NCBI GenBank assembly: GCA_910578365.1
Contig: CAJTRC010000037.1
Location: 1-25,846 of the forward strand
Length of the DNA stretch: 25,846 bases
Reading direction: 5' to 3'
DNA from: an uncultured Muribaculaceae bacterium
Lineage (GTDB): Bacteria > Bacteroidota > Bacteroidia > Bacteroidales > Muribaculaceae
The notes beneath the pieces are model-generated. The model was not told where the DNA came from. It saw nothing but the letters and a program-made list of their open reading frames with translations, and did not search any database. Below, in pieces: positions 6,601 through 14,121 of this stretch (positions are counted from its first letter, which is position 1; every line of letters starts with the position of its first letter). The translations under genes were made by a program, and so were the position numbers.

Positions 6601-9600
6601 GTCAGCGCGTACCATGCGAACGGGGCTTCATTGGCGAAATACTGCGTATATTCGCGGAGGAATTTCGACGGATTGCCCTTACAACTCTGAATCCACGACC
6701 ATAAGCGTATAACTGCCGCTTTGTCGTCCTCGTGAGCGTCTGCCCATTTGGTGTCGGCCTTAAATCGGAACTCCAATTCATCATCGAAATTCGTCATGTC
6801 AGCCGTGCCGAACAGACAGAGAGCCGCCGAGTTGTTCAGGAACTCGACACAGATACAGCGATTACGTTCACCGCCGAGGGCTGCTTCATCGTTGAAACCT
6901 TCGATACCCTCGAACCCGTAAACTTGGTGCGATTCCGATTTCTCGTTGTTGAAATTGTATTTACCGAGGAATTTCGCCACTCCCTCGCCGTTGTTGTCGT
7001 AGAAAAGGTTTATCGGGAAACCGTCAACGCCCACGCGCACATCGTAGTCACCTTTATAGGCAGCTTGCGGGGGTGTGAGCCAGCCACAGCGGCGGAAAAT
7101 ATCGTTAACTATACGAACGCCGCCGGTGTTGTGCGTACTCGACGAATCCGAAAAATCCGCCTTCAGACAGAAGATTGATACAGGACGCGCCCCCGGCTTG
7201 AAACTGTAAGTCATATCCGGAACCGGAACTCCGTTAACCTCCAGAGTGCAACCGTATTGCTCTCGGAGTAAATAGATACGGTAGTTTTTACGCGGGTATG
7301 TCGTCGAACTGGTACCCTGTATTCGCAAACCTACATTACGGGCAACGAAATCGTATTCCTTGCCGTAGGGCGAATAAAAGTATATATCAACCGTAACCTC
7401 GAATTTCTTGTTATTCGTCTGGTTAACAAGGTCAACATCGCCGACAATGCGCATACAGCCTTTACCCTGTGCGCGGAGTTTGTCGATGTCCACCGCGTCC
7501 TCGTCGTTGAGAATGTCGTTTTTCTGGAACAGTATAACCATTTCGTCAGCCGTCGAGCGGTCAACCATAAAGTTAGACAACATTTCATCATCAGAGAGGG
7601 CGCGGTCGTATATGCGCACGTTACGGAGTTCCACGTCTGCCGCGTCAGAACTTACGGTAATTTTAGCCGGGTTTATCTGCATGAGCGAGGCGGCGGCCTG
7701 GTACTGGAGTGAGCGGTCGCGAATACCGTTAACATACAGATGTAAAAGGCGGTTTTCGTTTTTGCTCTCAACCACGAACGCTATTTTAATCGGAATATCC
7801 GGGGCGAATTTCGTTTCAAGTTCCTGACCGCCTGAAACAACCATACGAGCCTGTTCGGTAGTCATTTCAAGACCCACGCCGTCGGCGAAACACGACATAA
7901 CAACGCCGTTACGGTCTGACACGTTGGAACACATCAGTTCCGCCTCCACGGTGAAGCCTGTCGCTGTCGCGTCTTTTGCAAACGGGGTATCGTTAATTGT
8001 GATACTTGCACCGTTTGTAAGTAAAAGCGCGTCGCCTGTCCATCCGTTGTTGCTCCAGTCGAAACCGTGGAAATCGGTCGTTATACCTTCAAATTCCCAA
8101 ACGCCCGGATTCCCCTCGGCGTTACTGCGTCCGGCTGCGGACAACCTTACACGAAGGGAATCCGTAACCTCAATTAAATCAATGTCGGATTCTACTACCT
8201 CGATGTTAAAGAGGTAATCGGTTTCGCCTGTTTTGAATTTCATCGCCTCCGTTCCGGGAGCGGTGAAACGGTTAGTGTACCGCTGAACGGTGCGCGGGGC
8301 TGTGATAGACTGCATAACCACTCCGTCGTGATATACGTCCATGCTTGCCGGAGTGGTATCAGGGTCGAACACCACAAAATCAAAATCAAGGCGTTCAAAC
8401 TGACCGATTTCCAGCGTTGGAGTGAGGTAATCGTTATTCTCGAAAATCCGCCCGTCGGCGAAGATAATCATCGTACCGATAAACGGAGCCGGAGCATAAC
8501 CGGTTGCCGGTTTCTTCAGAAGGTCGATAAAAATAGATTCCGAACGGAGTGTAAGAGTGTCCGAGGCTTCGAGTTCGGCGACCATCTGAATGTTGTGCCG
8601 TCCGACAGTAAGCCCCGACAACGGAACGGTAAAGCTGCCGTTCGTTTTGCCGGATTTCGTTACCTCCTTTGTGTCGTATGCCTCTCCGTCGAGATATAGG
8701 GTTATGGTCTTGCGGCCGGAACCCGACACAGTGAAAGGAATCGCAACGGTATCGTATGGGCCGTAACCGCCTCCGGCGATAGAGTTCGCCAATGAGTAGG
8801 CACTTGAAAGGGTCAGCGTCATAGCCTTGACGCGGGCGGTAGCCTGACGGGTGCGCGTGGCTCCTGTTTCCGGGTCGATTACCGAGGCTTTAACCGTGAT
8901 GTCGGTTGTTCCGCTTCGGACGTAACTTGTTATGTCGAGTTCGTAATCACCTGCGGCCACGTCGTTGAGAGTGGTCGTAAAAGTAGTAACCGCGCCATTC
9001 TTGACAGTAATTTCGATGTCGGCGCGTTGGCCGGTCGATTCTCCGCCTTGGTCGCCTCCGAGATACTGGTGGTCGTATCGGTAAAGGAGTTTCACGGGGC
9101 TACCCTCGCGGATTGTATCGTTATCAACCGAGGCGGAAAGTATGATTTTAGCGGTAGCCCCGGTTTCACCGCTTCCGCCTGTACTTACGGGAATATCACA
9201 CCCGGCAATCTCTTGACGCTGGTCGTTGATGATTGCGAGGTGAATCTCCGTTCCCTCGTCGTTCATCGTAGCGTCGAGGTCGGCGACTGTTTTACCCTGA
9301 AGGTCGGTAATTGCTTGCGTAATTACGTTGTTTTGTACCGGGTTGGTTGACTTGTCGTTTAGAGTTTCGTCCACCTCCAGCTCGTCAACGGTGATATTTA
9401 CGATACCTTCAGCGTCGGGGTTTACGGGGGTGTTATTGAGTTTAATCCCGGTAATTGTACCCTTCCCGCCGGTGTCCTCCCAGCTCTCTGCCTTTTCCCA
9501 CTGGGTGAGCGTCGAGCCTTTGAACTGCTTCGTTTCCCAGTCGCCTGTGCCGAGGCGGTAGGTTATCCAGCGACCGAGAGCGCGGTGAGTGGCCGGAACT

Positions 9601-10427
9601 GCCTCGATAGCGGCCTGAAGGTCATAGAATCCGTTTTCGGGCGGAACGAGTTCCGTCACGTTAATAAGATTACCCGCGCCCTTTTGGCCTACGCCCTGCC
9701 AATCCTCCCAATCTGCCGCCGCTGTCAAGTCTGCGGCTTTACCGTTGCGGAATTTCAAGCCTCCGGCGGTAAACAGATATTGAACAAAGTGGTACGTTGT
9801 CGGTTTTCCTACGGCGTTCGGACCGGCATAACGGTAAACAATAAGAATTTCATCGGTCGGGCCTTCCAGAAAATAGAATCCCGCTTCGGTGAGCGCGTTC
9901 AGATTGTAGCCGTTATCTTCAACCTTGAAACCGGCTTCGAGGAGTTCGGTTTTATACTGAAGGTCACTAATCGAATAGCCTTGTTCGCGTATTTTCTTGG
10001 CGTTTTCGGTGATACGCTCGTCGATAGCCGAGAGCAACGCCACAAGGCTGTCCGAATCCGTCACACCATTCAGGAAGGTGATAATTTCGTTAAAATTCTC
10101 GATTGCCGTCGAGGCGTTCTTGCCGAGAAGGTTGTTAATTGCCGTTCGGTTAGTGGCTGCGGCCGTCTGCGCGTCTGAAGCTGTTCGCGTCACCGTCTGG
10201 AGAGCGAGCTGAAGCGTGTCGATAGTGCGTTGCAGAGCCGCGTCGGCTGCCTGTCGTTCGGCTTTCTCGGTTGCTACCGCCGAGTTATTCGTCAAAAGGT
10301 CTTTATAACCCTTATTGAGAAAATCGAACACACGGGCGACCATCTCGTTTGTAACGCTTTCGGGGTCCTCGGCGTTCCAGATAACCGTTATAAGGTTATC
10401 AATAAACTGTTGTGTCGTGTCTGCCAT
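3669..10427 (-). CDS. Giant DGR target: tail fibre/receptor-binding protein with CotH-like and C-type-lectin-like domains
   Basis: This 2252-aa protein is the likely receptor-binding component of the tail, at the end of the tail gene cluster. Residues 1-170 are helical and coiled-coil rich (virion-proximal). About 290-420 hold the fibre-like text NDKSTNPVQNN, and about 430-650 look like Ig-type beta domains. About 780-955 resemble a LamG/concanavalin-like domain. About 1010-1420 resemble a CotH kinase domain, with QGTSSTTYPRKNYRI, the catalytic-type box DNRAKN (D1283) and YDMDTLFG (D1305, D1307). About 1540-1665 have leucine-rich-repeat-like periodicity. The last 230 residues have the FGE-sulfatase/C-type-lectin look of DGR targets (YENLWGNVAEWMGG). 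The VR encodes residues 2192-2231, ending WSGSRLA, and 21 residues follow. It starts 12 bp after the preceding tail gene with no Shine-Dalgarno sequence. Domain calls come from motif reading; the DGR role is firm. Confidence 0.93.
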   Translation of the reverse strand: MADTTQQFIDNLITVIWNAEDPESVTNEMVARVFDFLNKGYKDLLTNNSAVATEKAERQAADAALQRTIDTLQLALQTVTRTASDAQTAAATNRTAINNLLGKNASTAIENFNEIITFLNGVTDSDSLVALLSAIDERITENAKKIREQGYSISDLQYKTELLEAGFKVEDNGYNLNALTEAGFYFLEGPTDEILIVYRYAGPNAVGKPTTYHFVQYLFTAGGLKFRNGKAADLTAAADWEDWQGVGQKGAGNLINVTELVPPENGFYDLQAAIEAVPATHRALGRWITYRLGTGDWETKQFKGSTLTQWEKAESWEDTGGKGTITGIKLNNTPVNPDAEGIVNITVDELEVDETLNDKSTNPVQNNVITQAITDLQGKTVADLDATMNDEGTEIHLAIINDQRQEIAGCDIPVSTGGSGETGATAKIILSASVDNDTIREGSPVKLLYRYDHQYLGGDQGGESTGQRADIEITVKNGAVTTFTTTLNDVAAGDYELDITSYVRSGTTDITVKASVIDPETGATRTRQATARVKAMTLTLSSAYSLANSIAGGGYGPYDTVAIPFTVSGSGRKTITLYLDGEAYDTKEVTKSGKTNGSFTVPLSGLTVGRHNIQMVAELEASDTLTLRSESIFIDLLKKPATGYAPAPFIGTMIIFADGRIFENNDYLTPTLEIGQFERLDFDFVVFDPDTTPASMDVYHDGVVMQSITAPRTVQRYTNRFTAPGTEAMKFKTGETDYLFNIEVVESDIDLIEVTDSLRVRLSAAGRSNAEGNPGVWEFEGITTDFHGFDWSNNGWTGDALLLTNGASITINDTPFAKDATATGFTVEAELMCSNVSDRNGVVMSCFADGVGLEMTTEQARMVVSGGQELETKFAPDIPIKIAFVVESKNENRLLHLYVNGIRDRSLQYQAAASLMQINPAKITVSSDAADVELRNVRIYDRALSDDEMLSNFMVDRSTADEMVILFQKNDILNDEDAVDIDKLRAQGKGCMRIVGDVDLVNQTNNKKFEVTVDIYFYSPYGKEYDFVARNVGLRIQGTSSTTYPRKNYRIYLLREQYGCTLEVNGVPVPDMTYSFKPGARPVSIFCLKADFSDSSSTHNTGGVRIVNDIFRRCGWLTPPQAAYKGDYDVRVGVDGFPINLFYDNNGEGVAKFLGKYNFNNEKSESHQVYGFEGIEGFNDEAALGGERNRCICVEFLNNSAALCLFGTADMTNFDDELEFRFKADTKWADAHEDDKAAVIRLWSWIQSCKGNPSKFLREYTQYFANEAPFAWYALTNYFMAVDNRAKNMMFATWDGLIWYILPYDMDTLFGERNDSYLKFDYMIDFDTVDESQGAYCFAGHDSVLWELVRGCPEKLAEVARSIRSVMSTEYVLDVFNNQFMGEWCERIYNKDGEYKYILPLIEEGRDYLYALQGSRYAHRTYTIVNRFNLLDSEYCAGTYRDDAFPVYFSYNFAANPRNVKITAAERFCFGYGYTNGDPTVSGLRANGQGDEITLTFKQNLIINDPQNIYGASRIQSLNLTDISHAIVGTLNLNKCIRLRNLDASCSTGQKALTGLILENCRNLRSLDVNGLNGLTSLNLAENRKLETLDAADTQLTNVIFAQGGTMSTAKLPASLQTLELRYLQNLAPDALTFSGTPAVTRLVVDNCPLIDWQTLLNRCPSTTYLRVTGIDESGRGELLRKFLTMKGVDENGNNVTTCRLVGTYQLTKYLEESEFNELQAHFPELNIKQPEWTVIKYDETVSDSKNISNLDNETGYDYDNTFKPSAHVAAIMAKRHRVMAKYVASGKMLVCPLDDTDSRRYHDGTEANTQGFNHPTKADEGDFMMYEPDRWCKGIDDFINRCHYHCFSSLKAVTQPEGRKLYPEDMELHDRAACRVATTYTTFDDCLAVYDDYRVYVAPVKGYKQARWPAVNSSVYGAVFLDADNNVVGRAAANSGRMTEGSYLFTSVPANAEKIAFTCRADAPFSFVWLTTSPEIHAIEPDAWRTGQWLAGVVKAYYGNLQIRSITGVSATVSVSQSQFVDYCRRRGEGFTPITYPMHRDIACLFWANYGDRDSSGVCGYGSGSNTTVQGLTAFLGMKDTIANPANAIGAAGGWYYDDTQTLRNATSINAIGYENLWGNVAEWMGGVTSDYYVWKFTEYGTGEERTVKSGTISDSWITELHNGRFMDVVPVLLNATETTHYGDKFWCSNSSARVVCRSSNNASSDAGVSYSYAVYDSSYTVAWSGSRLAFIGEIEYTLNVAAFLEAEAIA
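3683..3700 (-). other. Hairpin just downstream of the VR (candidate DGR homing hairpin)
   Basis: CGGCCT (3683-3688) and AGGCCG (3695-3700) form a 6-bp GC-rich stem with a 6-nt loop. It lies 35 bp beyond the VR end in the sense direction, inside the last codons of the target gene. In BPP-1 and other DGRs a hairpin or cruciform just downstream of the VR raises homing efficiency. The function here is inferred from position. Confidence 0.4.
3736..3854 (-). repeat. DGR variable repeat (VR) with 3' IMH-like block
   Basis: This 119-bp near-copy of the TR lies exactly 280 bp away and encodes target residues 2192-2231. The 12 differences change 10 residues relative to the TR-encoded peptide: Y2198C, N2201S, N2205S, N2207D, T2213S, N2214Y, N2216V, N2217Y, N2221Y and N2223V. 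Both N-to-V changes need two adjacent A substitutions in one AAC codon. The sense 3' end (3736-3759) is identical to the TR, GC-rich and poor in adenine. It is followed by unrelated sequence, as expected of an initiation-of-mutagenic-homing (IMH) element. Confidence 0.97.
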
Positions 10428-10439
10428 TGTGATAATGAG

Positions 10440-11627
10440 TTAATTAAATTGTTTGCTGAACTGCTTCGAGAATACTCGCGGTTTGCGGCCTTCCGTTCCG
10501 TCGATGATGTCTTGCATGATGTTGGTTTCATCTTCCGCCATTTGCAACTTGACGGTGAATTTTTGGGGCGTTTCCGGACGCGGCTTGTATTTGAGTTCCT
10601 CGATAGAGGGTATAACTTTAACCGGGAGTTCCGAGAGGTCGAGCAAATAAACCTCCTCGCTGCCTATCATATCCATGAGGAAACGGACGGTATCAGCCCG
10701 CATAACTCCGGTTTCGATTGTTAGCGATTGGGGGCGTGTGATACGTTCGCGGTCGGCGGTGAAATCGTCGGTTTCAGCGTCGTATCTGCTGAATCTTGCT
10801 TCATCGGCTGCGGCGTAATCGGGTGTAATGGTAAGTTCTCCGGCAAGTTCGATAATCTCGAATACACCGAGAGAATTGCGGAATTTCAGGCGGTAGCGTT
10901 CCCGTGCCGGGTCGCTCCGCTCAATTACTATGCTGCAAGAGTATTGCGAGGGGTCGCCCTTGTATATGTCGAAACTATTCGACAAAACTCCGTATTCATC
11001 GAAAAACTGTTTTCGTAGCGCGTCAATATCAAGCGCAAAAATACCGTTGTCGAAATTCCCGTCTTGTATTAGAGTTTTGCCCGTCGTTCGTTCTACAACG
11101 GTCATATACAGAAATCTCTCCAGACTTATGAAATAGAGCGGATAAAGTTCCGTTTCCTTCATCACTATGCGCCACCCTGCGGTTCGGGTTGTCATAAAAA
11201 AGTTATTGGCGTTGTTGAGAAAACGGGCCTCGAAAGCGTCGGTTTTCATTCTGGCATAACGTCGGTAATTCTGACGCGAAACGCCTCCGGCGATAATAAG
11301 GCACTCCCATTCGTCCAGATTATCCTCGGTAATATCAACGTAAATTTTGCGTTCGGAAATCGTGCCGTTGTCCTCGACCTCACGAACTCCGTTTATGTGG
11401 TACGACATTATCGGTTCGCCGATAGTGTAGGCGTATGCGTCCACAATCTCGGAGATATTGACGCTAAAGGGCTGGTTATAACGACCCACATAGCGTTGGT
11501 TCATGCCGCTGGCATAGACGGTGAACGGAATCCCGGTAATAGGATTGTAGTCGTCAACCGTCAAGCTGCTGCGTAGCAATATCGGATTTTTTGAAAAGGC
11601 GATACCCTTTTTTACATTTGAATCCAT
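10440..11627 (-). CDS. Distal tail / fibre-attachment protein of unknown family
   Basis: This 395-aa soluble protein has no signal peptide or membrane segment and mixed beta-rich sequence throughout, e.g. GRYNQPFSVNISEIVDAYAY near residue 50 and a Y/F-rich centre. The C-terminus is charged and ends FSKQFSKQFN. It sits between the 73-aa gene and the giant target gene with 11-12-bp gaps, so it is part of one tail operon. A role at the tail tip, perhaps connecting the fibre to the baseplate, is inferred only from position. I do not recognise a named domain. Confidence 0.85.
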   Translation of the reverse strand: MDSNVKKGIAFSKNPILLRSSLTVDDYNPITGIPFTVYASGMNQRYVGRYNQPFSVNISEIVDAYAYTIGEPIMSYHINGVREVEDNGTISERKIYVDITEDNLDEWECLIIAGGVSRQNYRRYARMKTDAFEARFLNNANNFFMTTRTAGWRIVMKETELYPLYFISLERFLYMTVVERTTGKTLIQDGNFDNGIFALDIDALRKQFFDEYGVLSNSFDIYKGDPSQYSCSIVIERSDPARERYRLKFRNSLGVFEIIELAGELTITPDYAAADEARFSRYDAETDDFTADRERITRPQSLTIETGVMRADTVRFLMDMIGSEEVYLLDLSELPVKVIPSIEELKYKPRPETPQKFTVKLQMAEDETNIMQDIIDGTEGRKPRVFSKQFSKQFN

Positions 11628-11638
11628 TGTAAGCGGGT

Positions 11639-11860
11639 TTAAGGTTTGGCCGTAACCATGAGTATAGAACCGGTGAAGGAGATTTCAACGGGGTGAGCGT
11701 TAATAAACTCGTCGCGCTCGGTACTGGGTGTTGTCAGGAACTTGTAAAACTGTTCCTTATTCCCCACATTCGTTTCACGCCACACTTCGTAGAGGGCGTT
11801 AACGTCTGCCGCTTGTGGGGCTGCTGTTATGTTATTGGCTTCCATGATTGCAAATTTCAT
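11639..11860 (-). CDS. Small tail-region protein, unknown function
   Basis: This 73-aa soluble protein has an acidic helical centre (NALYEVWRETNVGNKEQFYKFL) and a short beta-like end (VEISFTGSILMVTAKP). An in-frame ATG five codons in (MEANN, first base 11845) is an alternative start. The longer form was kept because it leaves only 24 bp after the preceding gene. It lies 11 bp before the 395-aa tail gene. The operon position and tight spacing make it a real gene, but I recognise no family. Confidence 0.75.
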   Translation of the reverse strand: MKFAIMEANNITAAPQAADVNALYEVWRETNVGNKEQFYKFLTTPSTERDEFINAHPVEISFTGSILMVTAKP

Positions 11861-11884
11861 TGAATTGCCACGGAGGGCAAAGGA

Positions 11885-14113
11885 CTAACGATGCGCACTT
11901 ACGAGCGTTACGGTATAGGTGATTCTAATAGTGATTTGTCCTAACGGGATTTCGCCCGGCTCCGTTTCGTAATGGTCCGGGTCGCCTTCTGAAACGTCGT
12001 ACAGTTCCCATATTTCGTAGGTGGCGCGGGCCTGGTACTGGCGCGTTCTGGTCGCTCCCTCCATATTACAAGTACCGTCCGCGTTGTACGGGTCGGATTC
12101 CCACGTTAAGCCGGTTTTCTGCACAGTTACAGGCATGGCAAGGCCGGGCCATGTGTAAATATTTGGTGCTTGATAGTCCGGGTTAGCATTTTTCCACGCC
12201 TTGATTGCGGCGTTTTTGCTCTCGGTTGAGTTATAAACCGTCTGAAGGGTGTCCGAAACGTATTTCCAGTAATAGTCGGTATCTAACAAAGTAAAATTCG
12301 GTATATTCTGTTCAGTGGCGATGTTGTACGTTCCTTGCGTTTGAATTGTCCGTAACTTGATTTCCACGGCAATCTCTTTACCACCGGGCAAAGAATAGTT
12401 AACGGTATCAATCAGGCAGCGCACACCCTTGAACATTACCGGGCGGAACATATCGAGCTGCTGAATCTCTTGCAGCTTTAGGCGGCCTTTAATTTCAATC
12501 GTTCGCGCTCCATGCCTCAAAATTTCATCATACTGCCGCCAATACTTATCGAACAGGCCGCCTTTATACTGAAACAGTAGGGAGGTTGTGTGCTGCTTTC
12601 CGTCCTTGAACGTGTCGCCTGTCACTGACGCGAACCGGCCTTCTGTACTGTCGTAGCTCGTTTCAATTCCGGTAAAAGCGAACATAAACGCCAGCGGCGT
12701 ATCTCCACCCTCCGGTCCGTCAGAACCTTTAATATAACTGTGGTTGTGACGCATACCCTTCAGATAAAAAGGTACGTCGTCGGCAAAATCGCCGTAAGTT
12801 CCGTAAGCGGTTTTTCGTATCTGGACATGAGCCAGCGGCACAAATTCGTCGTCCGATGTGATTTCTTCAGCCTCTACTCCGGGCGTTTTCGGGTCCCAAT
12901 TAAAAAAGCTGGTAGAACCTTCCTTCGATTTCCTGTTTACTTTATCATATCTCGACCATACCGCCGTTTTTCGGTTAAAAGTAAAACTTATATTTTCATT
13001 TTCGACAACTGAATCACCGATTTGAGAGGAATCGAAATTCTTAAAAAAGTCCTCGAATCTCTCCGTTTCCGGCTCGGCGCAATCTATCGAGGTGGAGGCG
13101 GATAACTTGATATATTTCCCCTTGTCGTAGTTCACCACGGGCGGCTCGGATATTATATTACTTAAATCCTTTTGAGCCGGTTTGTTGATTATGTCGCCGA
13201 TAAAGGCCATAGTTACGCGGCAAGTGCTGAAATCGACATGATAGACGAGGCCGAAACGCGCCCAGAGGGCGGCCATGAACGCCTCGACCGTCACGTCCGG
13301 CATGAGGTCGATATAATTAACATCTTTCTGACAACAGGAATCAGCGCAATTATTCAGCACGACAAGCCGGGCGAGGTCGTTATCAGTCTTGAACGGATTC
13401 GCAGCGATTGACATACCTAAATCGGAAAATATCAACTCCAGAACACGCCACACCCTTACAAATGGCGTGAACCCGTAGTTTTCCGGAACTGAAACCTCCG
13501 TAACTGTTCCGTTGATTGTCCTTGTCACCTTATCGACGCTTCTTAACGCTTTGTATTGCATTGCGGTGCGCGTCCACATATTCAATATTTCGACCTTTTC
13601 GGGGTCGATAATAGAATATGTTTCGAGCCATCCTTCTTTGTCGATAGCGGTAACAATAGGGAAAACCGCCAAAGGGTTGGTTTTCGGGTCAGCGTTGTGA
13701 TATATCTCGTTAAGTTCCGACATCAGGACGGCAAGCGATGAGTGTCGCCACATGGGGAGTGTCGAAAGTTCGGTCAGTTTCTTATTTTTCCATTTTTCGT
13801 AGGCCGTGGAGTTGTCGAACCCGACGTTAAAGGTTATACCGTCGCGGCTGTTTGCGCTTGTGTAATTCAGTGTGCCGCGACGTTGGTACGCGCCGTTCTC
13901 TATGATACAAGTCCGCTCCGGCTCGTTCGGATTCTCGGCGTTGTCAACTCGGACAACGTGGCCGGTCAGTCGGTTGTTACGCCTCGTCGGTGGAACGGTG
14001 GCCGGTATTGATTGGCTGCCTTGGTCGTTAAATATCGGGTTGGTATCTTCAACGGCCATGCTGAAACCTTCGGGGAGGTCGAGAGCTTCCCCTTTGATAA
14101 GTATTTTTATCAT
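11885..14113 (-). CDS. Large distal tail protein (baseplate/tail-hub candidate)
   Basis: This 742-aa protein is encoded 8 bp after the tape measure gene, where siphophages keep Dit/Tal-type baseplate genes. The N-terminus (MIKILIKGEALDLPEGFSMA) followed by a TVPPTRRNNRLTG segment resembles proteins found after the tape measure in Bacteroidales prophages. The body is beta-rich and aromatic, with no signal peptide, transmembrane segment or obvious peptidase motif. The C-terminal about 100 residues (ATYEIWELYDV, ITIRITYTVTLVSAHR) look like a separate beta domain. Tail-hub or baseplate function is inferred from gene order and size. Confidence 0.85.
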   Translation of the reverse strand: MIKILIKGEALDLPEGFSMAVEDTNPIFNDQGSQSIPATVPPTRRNNRLTGHVVRVDNAENPNEPERTCIIENGAYQRRGTLNYTSANSRDGITFNVGFDNSTAYEKWKNKKLTELSTLPMWRHSSLAVLMSELNEIYHNADPKTNPLAVFPIVTAIDKEGWLETYSIIDPEKVEILNMWTRTAMQYKALRSVDKVTRTINGTVTEVSVPENYGFTPFVRVWRVLELIFSDLGMSIAANPFKTDNDLARLVVLNNCADSCCQKDVNYIDLMPDVTVEAFMAALWARFGLVYHVDFSTCRVTMAFIGDIINKPAQKDLSNIISEPPVVNYDKGKYIKLSASTSIDCAEPETERFEDFFKNFDSSQIGDSVVENENISFTFNRKTAVWSRYDKVNRKSKEGSTSFFNWDPKTPGVEAEEITSDDEFVPLAHVQIRKTAYGTYGDFADDVPFYLKGMRHNHSYIKGSDGPEGGDTPLAFMFAFTGIETSYDSTEGRFASVTGDTFKDGKQHTTSLLFQYKGGLFDKYWRQYDEILRHGARTIEIKGRLKLQEIQQLDMFRPVMFKGVRCLIDTVNYSLPGGKEIAVEIKLRTIQTQGTYNIATEQNIPNFTLLDTDYYWKYVSDTLQTVYNSTESKNAAIKAWKNANPDYQAPNIYTWPGLAMPVTVQKTGLTWESDPYNADGTCNMEGATRTRQYQARATYEIWELYDVSEGDPDHYETEPGEIPLGQITIRITYTVTLVSAHR

Positions 14114-14121
14114 AGCGGTAA

